Shown piece after piece: positions 41,458-50,981 of a stretch of DNA of 64,000 nt. The notes beneath the pieces are model-generated. The model searched no databases. It saw nothing but the letters and a program-made list of their open reading frames with translations, and had not been told where the DNA came from. The stretch covers positions 1-64,000 of the IMG/VR virus record IMGVR_UViG_3300046804_005146; one strand, 5' to 3'. Positions within the stretch are counted from its first letter, which is position 1. Each line of letters starts with the position of its first letter. Position numbers and translations under genes: made by a program. This DNA is from a virus.

Positions 41458-42480
41458 TAAAGTAGCAATATTTTCAGATTTACATTTAGGTGTACATCAA
41501 AATTCAAATTATTGGATAGAAATTGCACTAAATGGTTTAAACAAGAACTAGATAGTCAAGGTATAAATGACGTAATTTTCTGTGGAGATTTTTTCCATTA
41601 TAGAGATGAAATTAGTCTAATTTCATTAGATGCAGCAAATCAATTTCTAGATGAATTAAATGACAAACGCATTTATATGATAACAGGTAATCACGACTGT
41701 TATTATAAAGAAACATCGGAGGTAAATAGTTTATCTATTTTTAAAGGCAGATCTAATATCACCGTTTATGATGAACTAACTACTATCCACATTAACGGTA
41801 AATCGGTAACTTTTTGCCCTTGGGGTACTCAAATTAAAGACATACCAAAAAGTGATTTATTATTCGGACATTTTGAATTGCAAAATTTCAAAATGAATGC
41901 ATTTAAAGTTTGTGATACAGGTGATGACCCAGAAATATTATCAAATAAATCACCGTTAACTTTTTCAGGACATTTTCATTCTAGAGATGAAAAGACATTT
42001 GGTGATAATAAAATTATTTACGTCGGTAACCCTTTTCAAATGGATTTTGCTGATGCAAATCAGTACAAAGGCTACTATACTCTCGAATTTGATACAGGCG
42101 AATATAAATTCATACCTAACAAGAAAACACCAATCCATGTAAAAATTAATCTATCTAAATTAATTCAATTAAAAGATGCTGATAAAGAATTTAACGATTA
42201 TTTACCAAATAATATCGTAAAATTAGTTGTTGATAAAAACATTAGTACAGAACATTTAGATATATTGACAGCTAAATTCTTTTCATACAAACCAGATGAT
42301 TTCAGTATAGATTACGACGTCAATTATAATAAAATCAAAGTTGAACAAGATGTCGATCACCACCTATCAGGTGTTTCTATTGAAAATGCTATTGAAGAAT
42401 TTGTTAACATGCTAGATATTAACAATAAAAAAGAAGTAATAGATTATACTATTAACTTGCTACAAAAAGCAAAACTATGA
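41450..42480 (+). CDS. gp47: gp47/SbcD-like recombination nuclease, interrupted by a -1 shift
   Basis: ATG 41450 overlaps the gp55 end and gives NKVAIFSDLHLGVHQNSNYW, the metallophosphoesterase opening. This frame stops at 41549-41551. The remainder (FCGDFFHYRD, TGNHDCYY, SGHFHSRDEK, YVGNPFQMDF) is in the -1 frame to 42480. The heptamer TTTAAAC at 41536-41542 is in the phase needed for -1 slippage. Alternatively one A is missing near 41530, which would restore IALKWFKQEL. With gp46 it forms the Mre11/Rad50-like nuclease. Confidence 0.85.
41536..41542 (+). promoter_or_regulatory. Candidate -1 ribosomal frameshift site T TTA AAC
   Basis: Zero-frame codons are TTA AAC preceded by T, the classical UUUAAAC heptamer. 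The zero-frame stop TAG begins six bases later, the same distance as at the AAAAAAG site near 11640. Confidence 0.4.
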
Positions 42481-44279
42481 AATTTGTAACGTTTAAACAG
42501 CTTAAAATTAAAAATTTTCTGTCTATTGGTAACACTCCAGTAATAGTAGACTTCACTAAAGGCGTTCACATTATAACTGGCATCAATAGAGATAAAGAAG
42601 ATAGAAGAAATGGAGTAGGTAAGTCGACAGTAGCTGATGCTCTATATTTTGCAATATTTGGTAGTACTATTAGAGACATTAAAAAAGACTTTGTTGTTAA
42701 TAATATTACTCAAGGTCAATGCGAGGTTCAGTTAGAATTTCATGTTAATTCGCCTAGAGGTAGCGATGATTTTCTAATTGTTCGAACACTTAACCCATCA
42801 AAATTGTACGTCTACAAAAATGGTAAGGATAAGACTAGAGATAGTATAGCAAATACAACTGAATACATCGAAGCAGTTTTATCATCATCTTCTGAGATTT
42901 TTCAAAACTGCGTTATTATGACACTTAATAATACCATACCTTTTATGGCTAAAGGTAAGGTAGAGAAACGTAAATTTATTGAGCAAATTTTTAATCTACA
43001 AATATTTTCACAAATGATGTCTATTCTTAGAGATGAACATAATGAAGTGAAAAAGACGTTTGATATTGAAGTAGCAAAACATGATGAAATCAAGAACTCC
43101 ATTGAAACATACAAACAATCTAAAGAACAAAAGACAAAAGAAAAGAATTTAAAAATACAGAATATCAAACAAAAAATACAGCAAAATATCACTACAATTG
43201 AAAACTTAAAACTGCAGCATAACACAGAGTTGCTCATGGATTTTGAAGGTAAAAATAAAGATCTTACAAATCTAAATGAAGCTTATGATAGACTTGAAAG
43301 TAAAATAGAGCAACTAGTGATCGATATTACAGAAATTAATTCAAACGTTAAGAATAAGAGTAAGCTTTTGTCTGAAGTAGGTACAGATAATGATGTATGC
43401 CCTACATGTTTGAGACCGATAACAGATCATGATAAAACAGAATTAAATGAAAAGAAAAATAAGTTTGAGTGCGAAATTGTGAATTTAAATTCAGACTTAA
43501 ACAGTAAGAAAAATATCTTAATTGAATATAAAGATAAACATACAAAAATTAAAAAACATATTGGTATCATTAACGATGAACTTAATAATTTTAAAATTGC
43601 TTTAAACAATAAAAATGCTTTGCAAAGTCGTATTGAAGGGTTAATTGACATCAATAACCAGTTAAATGAAAGTATTAATAGTATTAGTGACAGTGATAAT
43701 ACCTTTGATACATTAATACAAGAAACATCTACAAGACTAGAAAATGTTAAAACTGAAATTGATAATATTAAGAAGGTTATCAATTTACTCGATGTTGTTA
43801 AATTTGTAGTAAGTGAAGAAGGTGTAAAAAGCTACATAGTTAAAAAAATATTACAAAATTTTAACAGTAAATTAGCTTTTTATCTAAAGAGATTAGATAG
43901 CAATAGTATATGTGTGTTCAATGAATATTTTGAAGAAGAGATATTAAATGAAAAAGGTAAATTATGCTCATACAACAATTTTTCCGGAGCTGAACGTAAA
44001 GCCATTGATTTAGCATGTTTATTTTCATTTATGGATATGCGTAAGTCGCAAGGAGATGTTCATTACAACATTAGTTTGTATGATGAATTATTTGATAGTA
44101 GTTTAGATGAAAAGGGTGTGGAACTTGTGTTAGATATCTTGAAAGAACGTTGCGAAAAACATAATGAAGCTATCTATATTATTAGTCATAGAAAAGAGAG
44201 CACTAAATTTGCAACCGGAGACATCATATTCTTAGAAAAACATAACGGTATAACAAAAAGAGTTAATTTTGTTGACTAA
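42477..44279 (+). CDS. gp46: gp46/SbcC-like recombination ATPase
   Basis: A 600-residue Rad50-type protein. Walker A region GVGKSTVADALYFAIFG, two long coiled-coil arms, a zinc-hook-like CPTCLRPI near residue 318, and the C-terminal FSGAERKAIDLACLFSFMD signature with SLYDELFDSSLDE Walker B. Partner of gp47, whose stop it overlaps (ATGA). It prepares 3' ends for recombination-dependent replication. Confidence 0.95.
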   Translation: MKFVTFKQLKIKNFLSIGNTPVIVDFTKGVHIITGINRDKEDRRNGVGKSTVADALYFAIFGSTIRDIKKDFVVNNITQGQCEVQLEFHVNSPRGSDDFLIVRTLNPSKLYVYKNGKDKTRDSIANTTEYIEAVLSSSSEIFQNCVIMTLNNTIPFMAKGKVEKRKFIEQIFNLQIFSQMMSILRDEHNEVKKTFDIEVAKHDEIKNSIETYKQSKEQKTKEKNLKIQNIKQKIQQNITTIENLKLQHNTELLMDFEGKNKDLTNLNEAYDRLESKIEQLVIDITEINSNVKNKSKLLSEVGTDNDVCPTCLRPITDHDKTELNEKKNKFECEIVNLNSDLNSKKNILIEYKDKHTKIKKHIGIINDELNNFKIALNNKNALQSRIEGLIDINNQLNESINSISDSDNTFDTLIQETSTRLENVKTEIDNIKKVINLLDVVKFVVSEEGVKSYIVKKILQNFNSKLAFYLKRLDSNSICVFNEYFEEEILNEKGKLCSYNNFSGAERKAIDLACLFSFMDMRKSQGDVHYNISLYDELFDSSLDEKGVELVLDILKERCEKHNEAIYIISHRKESTKFATGDIIFLEKHNGITKRVNFVD

Positions 44280-44291
44280 TTAACACTTACA

Positions 44292-44299
44292 TATAAATT
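44292..44299 (+). promoter_or_regulatory. Late-type promoter box for the GT-B gene
   Basis: TATAAATT, then five bases, then ATG 44305. Confidence 0.5.
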
Positions 44300-44304
44300 T
44301 TAAT

Positions 44305-45531
44305 ATGATATTGCCACCTGGTAGAGTGCCTTTTGCTAATAATGTAGCTATTCCTTTTCAATCATCAAATCCTTTAAATGCATCTACAAATGCACCAAAA
44401 ACATCTGAACCTGAACAACCAAAAGAGCTTCAATTACCTAGATTTTTAAGTTACTATGCTGATTATAGTGGATGTGGTCATTGGAGACTGATTTGGCCAG
44501 AACAAGTTTTAAATGCACATCAAAAAGCAGTCTGTCAAGGTACAACAGTAATGAACCTTGATCCAAGATATTATATAATGGCTAAAGGTGTTAGAGTTCA
44601 AAGACAAGCAACTAAACAACAATTGGAATTTGTTAAATTACTGAAGGATATATCTAGACAGAATGGAATGAAAGTAATGTATGAAATTGACGATTTGTGC
44701 TTTAAAGAAGATATTCCAGACTATAACAAGTATAAACCAGCATTTGAAAATCCTGAAATAAGAGCATCTGCACAAGAAATAATGTCTTTATGTGATGAAA
44801 TTACTGTTACCTGTAAATTCATGAAAGATTATTACATGAATAAAACAGGTAATAAAAATGTCACTATTATTCCAAATTTTATGCCTAAGTTTTGGTTAGG
44901 TCATTATTATGATTTAACTAAAAATATGAATAATCTTGATAGGTGTAAAAAGAAACCACGTATTTTATACGCCGGTTCCGGTGCACACTTTGATGTTGAT
45001 AATAGAACAGGTCAAAAAGACGATTTTTACCATGTTAATGAAGTTATTAGAAAAACAGTAGACAAATATCAGTGGGTGTTTTTAGGTGCATTTCCATTAC
45101 CATTAATAGATTTAGTGAGAAACGGTAAAATTGAATTCCATCAATGGAAAAGAATATATGAATACGGTCAAGGTATTAGTGATTTGAATGTTAATATGAT
45201 GGTAGCTCCTTTACAAAATAATAATTTTAATAAGTCTAAGAGTGACTTAAAGTATATTGAAGCATGTGCATTTGGATTACCCATTGCATGTCAAAATCTT
45301 TGTACATACGAAAATGCACCTATTAAATTCGACACAGGTGCTGAAATGATTGATAGAATAGATGAAACAATAAAGGATGTAGACAAATATAGAGCTATGT
45401 GTAAGAAAGCAAGACAATACGCGGACACAAGATGGTTAGAAAACGACGACAATATTGATTGCTACATGGAATTGTATATGACTCCTTTCGGCTCTAAAGA
45501 AAGAAAACATATTAGTAGATTTAACACGTAG
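44305..45531 (+). CDS. GT-B glycosyltransferase (GT4-like)
   Basis: A 408-residue protein. MKVMYEIDDLCFKEDIP is the EIDDL block common in phage GT-B enzymes. DEITVTCKFMKDYYMNKTGN with VTIIPNF is the Rossmann linker, and SDLKYIEACAFGLPIACQN the donor-binding signature. The first 40 residues are a Pro/Asn/Thr-rich leader of unknown use. It stands alone between gp46 and the polymerase, away from the main glycosyltransferase operon. Confidence 0.82.
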   Translation: MILPPGRVPFANNVAIPFQSSNPLNASTNAPKTSEPEQPKELQLPRFLSYYADYSGCGHWRLIWPEQVLNAHQKAVCQGTTVMNLDPRYYIMAKGVRVQRQATKQQLEFVKLLKDISRQNGMKVMYEIDDLCFKEDIPDYNKYKPAFENPEIRASAQEIMSLCDEITVTCKFMKDYYMNKTGNKNVTIIPNFMPKFWLGHYYDLTKNMNNLDRCKKKPRILYAGSGAHFDVDNRTGQKDDFYHVNEVIRKTVDKYQWVFLGAFPLPLIDLVRNGKIEFHQWKRIYEYGQGISDLNVNMMVAPLQNNNFNKSKSDLKYIEACAFGLPIACQNLCTYENAPIKFDTGAEMIDRIDETIKDVDKYRAMCKKARQYADTRWLENDDNIDCYMELYMTPFGSKERKHISRFNT

Positions 45532-45551
45532 ATGGTATATTATTAACGGTA

Positions 45552-48113
45552 ATGAGTTACCGTAATATTTACTATAATGGTAAAGAGCATGAGATTGTAC
45601 TGTTTACTTGGGATAAAGACGGTAAAAGAGTACAACTAAAAGTCACCCATGACCCGTACATTTATCTAGAAAATGTAAAAGGTGAAGCTGAATCTATTTA
45701 CGGTACAAAGCTAACTAAAAAGATATTTAGAAATCAGTATGAACGTTATAAATTTCTGAAAGAATCAGAGATCAAACGCGTATTTGAAAACTTAAACATA
45801 ACACAACAATATCTTGTAGATACATTCTGGCAAAATAACGAAACACCTGAATTTAGCAAACATCCTATCAAGATATTATTTTTAGACATTGAGGTCCACG
45901 CACCAGATGAGTTTCCAAAACCAACTGAAGCAAAGCAACCGGTAAACGTTATTACTGTTTACGATAATATAACTAACAAATACCATACATGGGGTTGTGG
46001 TAAATATACACCAGAAGAAAATGACGTTGTTTACTATAACTGCAAGACAGAAAAGGAAATTTTAATCAAGTTTTTAGAGTATCTTGAGAAAGATTATCCT
46101 GACGTTCTATCAGGCTGGAACTCAGAGTTTTTCGATATACCTTATTTAATTAACAGAATAACAAATCTTTTAGGTGAAGAGTATGCAAGAAGATTGTCAC
46201 CTGTAAATTCAATTTACTACAGAACAATACCCAATCAATTTGGACAAGAAACAATTCGTTGGCATATTGACGGAGTATCTCTTATCGATTATCTCGATGT
46301 TTACAAAAGATTCTGTTTAGGTGAAAGAGAAAGCTATAAACTGAATAGTATAGCAGAAGCTGAATTGGGTGAGAAAAAGATAGATTTCGGTGTAATGAAT
46401 CTAGCAACGTTAGCAGATAACGATTGGCAAACATTTGTAAAGTATAATATTCAGGACGTTAGACTAGTATCAAAGCTAGAAAACAAACTGAAATATCTAG
46501 AACTTATTCGTATGTTAGCATACGTTGGGTTAACTTCATTTGAAGGGGCAATGGGTACGTTATCTGTAATTAACGGAGCTACTGCTATTAGAGCTCGTTA
46601 TAGAGGTCAAAAAATACCAACATTCATACGTAATGAAGATGATGGTAAGAAAAATCCTGGAGCATATGTAGGTGAGCCATTGAGTGGGTTTCAACAATAC
46701 ATCGTATCTTTTGATGCTAATTCTCTATACCCTAACGTGATGATTAGCTTGAATATATCACCAGAGACAAAAGTAGGTGGTATAACTCATAGAGAAAATG
46801 GTAAAGTTTTTATTAAAACTACTAACGGTAAAGTGCATGAATTGACCGAGGATAATTTTCAGCTTTTTGTACAACAGAAAAAGATTGCAATTAGTAAAGC
46901 AAATATTTTGTTTACTCAGGTTAAAAAAGGTATAATGCCAGAGATTCTTGATTACTATTACAATCAAAGACAAGAGATCAAAAAAGATCTAAAGAAGTAT
47001 AAGAAGCAATATGCAGAGAAATCCGATAAAAACGTGAAGATGAAAATAGATCAGTTAGACGCAAAACAGCTATGTATCAAAGTTTTCATCAATTCAATTT
47101 ACGGTTATTTCGGTAATAAAAATGCATCTTTTGGTGATGATGATATTGCATCCTCAATTACTTTAACCGGTCAAGCAGTTATTAAACAGTCAAACGAGTT
47201 ACTTAAAGAGTTTTTAAAACAAAAAACTAACATTGCAGATGAAGTTATTCTAAATAAAAACATCATTTACAATGACACTGATTCTAGTTACGTTTCTATT
47301 AAACCTCTTATTGAAAACAATATTGTAACTTTTAATGATGGAAAAAAACTAACTGAAGAAACATACAACGTGGTTCAAGAAATTGAAGATTATCTAAACA
47401 AGAAAATTAAAATTTGGGGTAGTAAAGAATTAAATTCCAATGACTGTAGATTTAATTTTAAGAGAGAAGCTATAGCGGATGTCGGTATTTTTCTACAGAA
47501 GAAACGTTACGTTATGCATGTAATGGATGATGAAGGCATACCTTGTGATAAATTTAAATACACAGGGGTAGAAGTGGTGCGTAGTACCATGCCTAGCGCA
47601 ATTAAACCACATGTAAAGCGTATTATAGAAACGATGTTAATGTCTAGAAACGTTAATGATACAAATAAAGTGGTTAATGAAATATATGATATTTTTAAGA
47701 ATCTACCGGTAGAAGATATTACGTTTGTTAGTAACATTAATGGATATGAGGAGTATGCTTCTAAATGTGATGAGTTTAAAACATGTAAAGGTATGCCTGC
47801 ACATGTAAAAGCAGCATACTACTATAACTTACTTTTAGATAGGTTTGGTGTAAGCAACAAATATGAAAAAATCGGTTCAGGTGACAAAGTAAGACATTTT
47901 TACGTTAAGCAGCCTAATAGTTACAAGATAAATGGTATAGCATACAAATACTATTACCCAGAAGAATTTAAAAGTAAATTCGAACCAGATTACAATCTCA
48001 TGTTTGAGAAACATATCTTTTCTGTGGTAGATAGATTTTATAAAAACGTCAATTGGACAGCTCAAAAACCTGGCAGTCAAGTACAGACAGATTTGTTCAG
48101 CTTATTATCTTGA
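45552..48113 (+). CDS. gp43: gp43-like family B DNA polymerase
   Basis: An 853-residue replicative polymerase with proofreading. Exonuclease motifs: FLDIEVHAPDE (Exo I), SGWNSEFFDIPYL (Exo II), VKYNIQDVRLVSKLE (Exo III). Polymerase motifs: FDANSLYPNVM (A), KVFINSIYGYFG (B), IIYNDTDSSYV (C). The C-terminal VQTDLFSLLS could bind the clamp. A complete single polypeptide. Confidence 0.98.
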   Translation: MSYRNIYYNGKEHEIVLFTWDKDGKRVQLKVTHDPYIYLENVKGEAESIYGTKLTKKIFRNQYERYKFLKESEIKRVFENLNITQQYLVDTFWQNNETPEFSKHPIKILFLDIEVHAPDEFPKPTEAKQPVNVITVYDNITNKYHTWGCGKYTPEENDVVYYNCKTEKEILIKFLEYLEKDYPDVLSGWNSEFFDIPYLINRITNLLGEEYARRLSPVNSIYYRTIPNQFGQETIRWHIDGVSLIDYLDVYKRFCLGERESYKLNSIAEAELGEKKIDFGVMNLATLADNDWQTFVKYNIQDVRLVSKLENKLKYLELIRMLAYVGLTSFEGAMGTLSVINGATAIRARYRGQKIPTFIRNEDDGKKNPGAYVGEPLSGFQQYIVSFDANSLYPNVMISLNISPETKVGGITHRENGKVFIKTTNGKVHELTEDNFQLFVQQKKIAISKANILFTQVKKGIMPEILDYYYNQRQEIKKDLKKYKKQYAEKSDKNVKMKIDQLDAKQLCIKVFINSIYGYFGNKNASFGDDDIASSITLTGQAVIKQSNELLKEFLKQKTNIADEVILNKNIIYNDTDSSYVSIKPLIENNIVTFNDGKKLTEETYNVVQEIEDYLNKKIKIWGSKELNSNDCRFNFKREAIADVGIFLQKKRYVMHVMDDEGIPCDKFKYTGVEVVRSTMPSAIKPHVKRIIETMLMSRNVNDTNKVVNEIYDIFKNLPVEDITFVSNINGYEEYASKCDEFKTCKGMPAHVKAAYYYNLLLDRFGVSNKYEKIGSGDKVRHFYVKQPNSYKINGIAYKYYYPEEFKSKFEPDYNLMFEKHIFSVVDRFYKNVNWTAQKPGSQVQTDLFSLLS

Positions 48114-48142
48114 TTTTTAATACATCTTAAATATTATAAGAT

Positions 48143-48490
48143 ATGTCATATATTACTTTTATTGATAACACCGGTCGCAATATTATCGGTCAATTAAGTT
48201 CTGAAACTCCTAACACCATTACAGTTAAGAATCCGGTAATGGTTTTAGTTCAACCACAGCAAAATGGTCAACTATCAGTTCAATTGATTCCACTATTTTT
48301 GAATGAATTTGTAAAAGCTGTAAATAATAGTAGAGAATTTAGCTTTACTTTTACTAAGTCATCTATTGCAATTGGTACAGATTTTTCTATTGATGATAGA
48401 ATTCTTTCTCAATACGAAAAGCTTTTAAACTCAACTGCTAGAAAGCAAGAAGAAAAGGGACCAGAAGTTATTAAACTCTTTGATGAATAA
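48143..48490 (+). CDS. Uncharacterised protein, 115 residues, Sm-fold-like start
   Basis: TFIDNTGRNIIGQLSSETPN followed by ITVKNPVMVLVQ is strand-rich and resembles the Sm/Hfq-like barrel pattern seen in phage proteins, but I cannot assign it firmly. C-terminal helix with charged end. A TTAAATA box lies further upstream (about nine bases). Confidence 0.68.
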   Translation: MSYITFIDNTGRNIIGQLSSETPNTITVKNPVMVLVQPQQNGQLSVQLIPLFLNEFVKAVNNSREFSFTFTKSSIAIGTDFSIDDRILSQYEKLLNSTARKQEEKGPEVIKLFDE

Positions 48491-48512
48491 TTAAAAAAGA
48501 GCTGTAATTTGA

Positions 48513-48519
48513 ATAAATA
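48513..48519 (+). promoter_or_regulatory. Late-type promoter box
   Basis: ATAAATA, then five bases, then ATG 48525. Confidence 0.6.
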
Positions 48520-48524
48520 ATTGT

Positions 48525-48761
48525 ATGAGCTTACCAGTAAAATTAAACACAACAAAAGAATTAGTAGTTCGTCCAGCAGAAACAATTACTACCGATACAT
48601 TAGTAATTGAAAGAATTGTTGACATTCCAGAAGAAAAATCAGTATTCGTATTTATCAGAGGTTTAGGCAGAGTTAAAGTCGCTGCCTTGAGTGATGCTAA
48701 ATATGATGCCCCTCAATGGACCAATGAATCATTAGCTGCTGCAGTAGCTGCTCAATTCTAA
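48525..48761 (+). CDS. Uncharacterised small protein, 78 residues
   Basis: Strand-rich, Val/Thr/Ala-rich sequence (TLVIERIVDIPEEKSVFVFI) without recognised family. It has its own late-type box and is followed by a strong terminator, so it is a monocistronic late gene, possibly abundant and structural. Confidence 0.7.
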   Translation: MSLPVKLNTTKELVVRPAETITTDTLVIERIVDIPEEKSVFVFIRGLGRVKVAALSDAKYDAPQWTNESLAAAVAAQF

Positions 48762-48780
48762 TAAAACCATAATTATTTAA

Positions 48781-48806
48781 ACCGCCTCGAAAGAGGCGGT
48801 TTTTTT
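48781..48806 (+). terminator. Rho-independent terminator
   Basis: 8-bp GC-rich stem ACCGCCTC/GAGGCGGT with a GAAA tetraloop, followed by seven T residues. The clearest terminator in the window, separating the late gene at 48525 from the uvsX unit. Confidence 0.95.
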
Positions 48807-48842
48807 GTGGTTGAATACCTGGAAATACAGTTTAATTATAGT

Positions 48843-49100
48843 ATGAACAAAAAACTATTAGCAGAAGAATTTAAGAGAGGTCAAACGGATGGGTTAGTAG
48901 GAACTGCAATTGTAATGACCAAAATTATTAATGGTACTGATAAAGGTAACGGGGTTCTAGCTAATAAAGAGTTAGAAAAAATTCGTAGAGTATTTTTATC
49001 TTGGAGAGATGTTATGATTGAAAACATGGATAAAAATAATGCAGTATCCAAGAGATTGACAGAAACACTTATCAATACTAAAAAGATAATGGATTCTTAA
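48843..49100 (+). CDS. Uncharacterised small helical protein, 85 residues
   Basis: ATG 48843 is chosen because an upstream start (48807) would begin in the terminator T-run. Helical, with conserved-looking LAEEFKRGQTDGLVGTAIVM. No family recognised. It precedes uvsX by 23 bases. Confidence 0.65.
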   Translation: MNKKLLAEEFKRGQTDGLVGTAIVMTKIINGTDKGNGVLANKELEKIRRVFLSWRDVMIENMDKNNAVSKRLTETLINTKKIMDS

Positions 49101-49117
49101 TTTCTGTACGCTATAAT
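49090..49117 (+). promoter_or_regulatory. TATAAT promoter for uvsX
   Basis: TGGATT (49090-49095), 16-base spacer, TATAAT (49112-49117), then six bases to ATG 49124. Confidence 0.6.
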
Positions 49118-49123
49118 TAGCGT

Positions 49124-50221
49124 ATGGAAAAAGACATTGACGAAATTTTAGGTGAAATAGATAAGATTAATCCGTATGCTTCCTATCTTAATGAAGGAGC
49201 ATTATCTAATGTAGATGGTTGGATTGACACAGGGTCAATGGTCTTGAACGGATTAGTTTCTGGTTCCCTCTTCGGAGGTGTACCTAAGAGTAGACTTACA
49301 ATGTTTGCAGGGCCGTCTATGACTGGTAAGTCTTATATTGTTCAAAAAATTCTAGCAGCAGCTCAAAAAGACGGTTTAGTTCCTGTTATCTTTGATAGTG
49401 AAAATGCAATTGATAAAGACGGAGCTGCTGCTCTTGGTTTAGATACTAGTAGAGTAAAATATGTTCCTACTTTTAGTATTGAAGAGTGTAGAAACACCAT
49501 TTACAACTTTTTAACTAAAGCTAAAGAGAAGGGACAAACAGGTAAATTCATTATTGCAATTGATTCACTAGGTAATATGGAGAGTGAATTGCAGATCAAC
49601 AGAATGGAAAAGCAGAGTACCAGTGCAGATATGGGCAGTAGAGCTAAAGCAGTTAAGTCTTTACTTAGAACTTGCACTCAGTTAGCTGCTATTACCAAGA
49701 CTACTATACTTTGCACTAATCATATCTACGAAGATCCTAGTGCAATGTTCCCGTCATTAGTAAAAGAGATGCCAGGTGGTAGAGCTGCAGTGTATTTACC
49801 ATCTGTAACAGTACAACTTGCAAGAAAGCCAATGAAAGAAGACAATCATATTGATTCTAAACTTGCAGTTGGTCAAAAAAGTTACCCCGGTGTTATTTTA
49901 CGTGCATTAACTGCTAAGAATCGGTTTGTTAAACAGTATCTAGAAGGTGAGATGTATCTAAGTTTTGAAAGTGGTTTAGCTAAGTACTACGGTCTTCTAG
50001 AACTTGCAGTTGGGTTTGGTGTGTTGCAACAGTCTGGTAGTACATATACCAAAGCTGACGGTGAAAAGATCGGTCAATACGGTAGATGGAAAGATGATAC
50101 TGAAATCTGGGACAAGTATATTGTACCTGGTATTGAAGATAAGATTAAAGTAGAGTGGAAATATGGTCAAAACAATAGTCAGAGAGACGAAGTGCCTGAT
50201 GAGGTGGAAGAAAATGAATAA
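49124..50221 (+). CDS. uvsX: UvsX/RecA-like recombinase
   Basis: A 365-residue strand-exchange protein. Walker A GPSMTGKSYI, Walker B-like FIIAIDSLGNM, and the L1/L2 region around STSADMGSRAKAVKSLLRTC with TTILCTNHIY. Acidic C-terminus as in T4 UvsX. UvsY, gp32 and gp46/47, its partners, are in the same window. The gene overlaps queC by eight bases. Confidence 0.95.
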   Translation: MEKDIDEILGEIDKINPYASYLNEGALSNVDGWIDTGSMVLNGLVSGSLFGGVPKSRLTMFAGPSMTGKSYIVQKILAAAQKDGLVPVIFDSENAIDKDGAAALGLDTSRVKYVPTFSIEECRNTIYNFLTKAKEKGQTGKFIIAIDSLGNMESELQINRMEKQSTSADMGSRAKAVKSLLRTCTQLAAITKTTILCTNHIYEDPSAMFPSLVKEMPGGRAAVYLPSVTVQLARKPMKEDNHIDSKLAVGQKSYPGVILRALTAKNRFVKQYLEGEMYLSFESGLAKYYGLLELAVGFGVLQQSGSTYTKADGEKIGQYGRWKDDTEIWDKYIVPGIEDKIKVEWKYGQNNSQRDEVPDEVEENE

Positions 50222-50981
50222 TATATTGAACGAAACAAAAAAGTTAGTATTATCTTTTAGCGGTGGTATGGATTCAACTGTACTACTTTATATGGCAGCT
50301 AATATGGGTTATAATGACATTTATACCTTATCGTTTAATTACGGTCAAAGGCACCATAAAGAGCTTAAATGCATGAAGAAACAACTTAAGACTATTACTA
50401 AAAAGTACCCTGATGTTAAAGTGAGTAATAAAATTGTAGATGTTTCGTATATTAAGGATATTGCTATTAATTCATCATTAACTAACCATGCATTAGCTAA
50501 TCCAAACGTCAAAGAAATGGCAGGAGATGCTCAACCAGTATCATATGTGCCATTTAGAAATATGATGTTTTTATCTATTGCATGCTCTTATGCAGAATCA
50601 GTAGGATGTGATGATGTATGGTATGGAGCTGCTCAAGCAGATTCTTTAGCAGGTTATTGGGACGGTAGTCAAGAGTTTATAGCTTCTGTAAATGAAACTA
50701 TTTCTCTTAATAGAAAAAGTAAGATTAAAATATCTGCACCTCTTTTAGTAATGTCGAAAAAGAGAATAGTAGAAGAAGGTATTAAATTAGGTGTTAACTT
50801 TGAAGACACTTGGACATGCTATTCAAACAGAGATGATGGATTAGCAGATGCTGATACACCGTCAAGTAGTTTAAGATTACGTGGTTTTATAGAAGCAGGT
50901 TATCGTGACCCTATTCAATACGTTCAACAAAAGAAGTTAAACGAGATTTATAAGCAAAAAGATTGTAAATCAATAACCTAA
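50214..50981 (+). CDS. queC: QueC-like preQ0 synthase, zinc cysteines missing
   Basis: It turns 7-carboxy-7-deazaguanine into preQ0 using ATP and ammonia. The 255-residue protein has the PP-loop SFSGGMDS (14-21), FNYGQRH and VPFRNMMFLSIA as in QueC. The first zinc-type Cys is kept in TWTCY (about 202). The later triplet that reads CGxCxxC in E. coli is replaced by LADADTPSSSLRLRGF, with no cysteines. ATG 50214 follows GAGGTGG, a fair Shine-Dalgarno sequence; ATG 50163 lies deep in uvsX. Convergent overlap of 12 bases with the next gene. Confidence 0.9.
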   Translation: MNNILNETKKLVLSFSGGMDSTVLLYMAANMGYNDIYTLSFNYGQRHHKELKCMKKQLKTITKKYPDVKVSNKIVDVSYIKDIAINSSLTNHALANPNVKEMAGDAQPVSYVPFRNMMFLSIACSYAESVGCDDVWYGAAQADSLAGYWDGSQEFIASVNETISLNRKSKIKISAPLLVMSKKRIVEEGIKLGVNFEDTWTCYSNRDDGLADADTPSSSLRLRGFIEAGYRDPIQYVQQKKLNEIYKQKDCKSIT

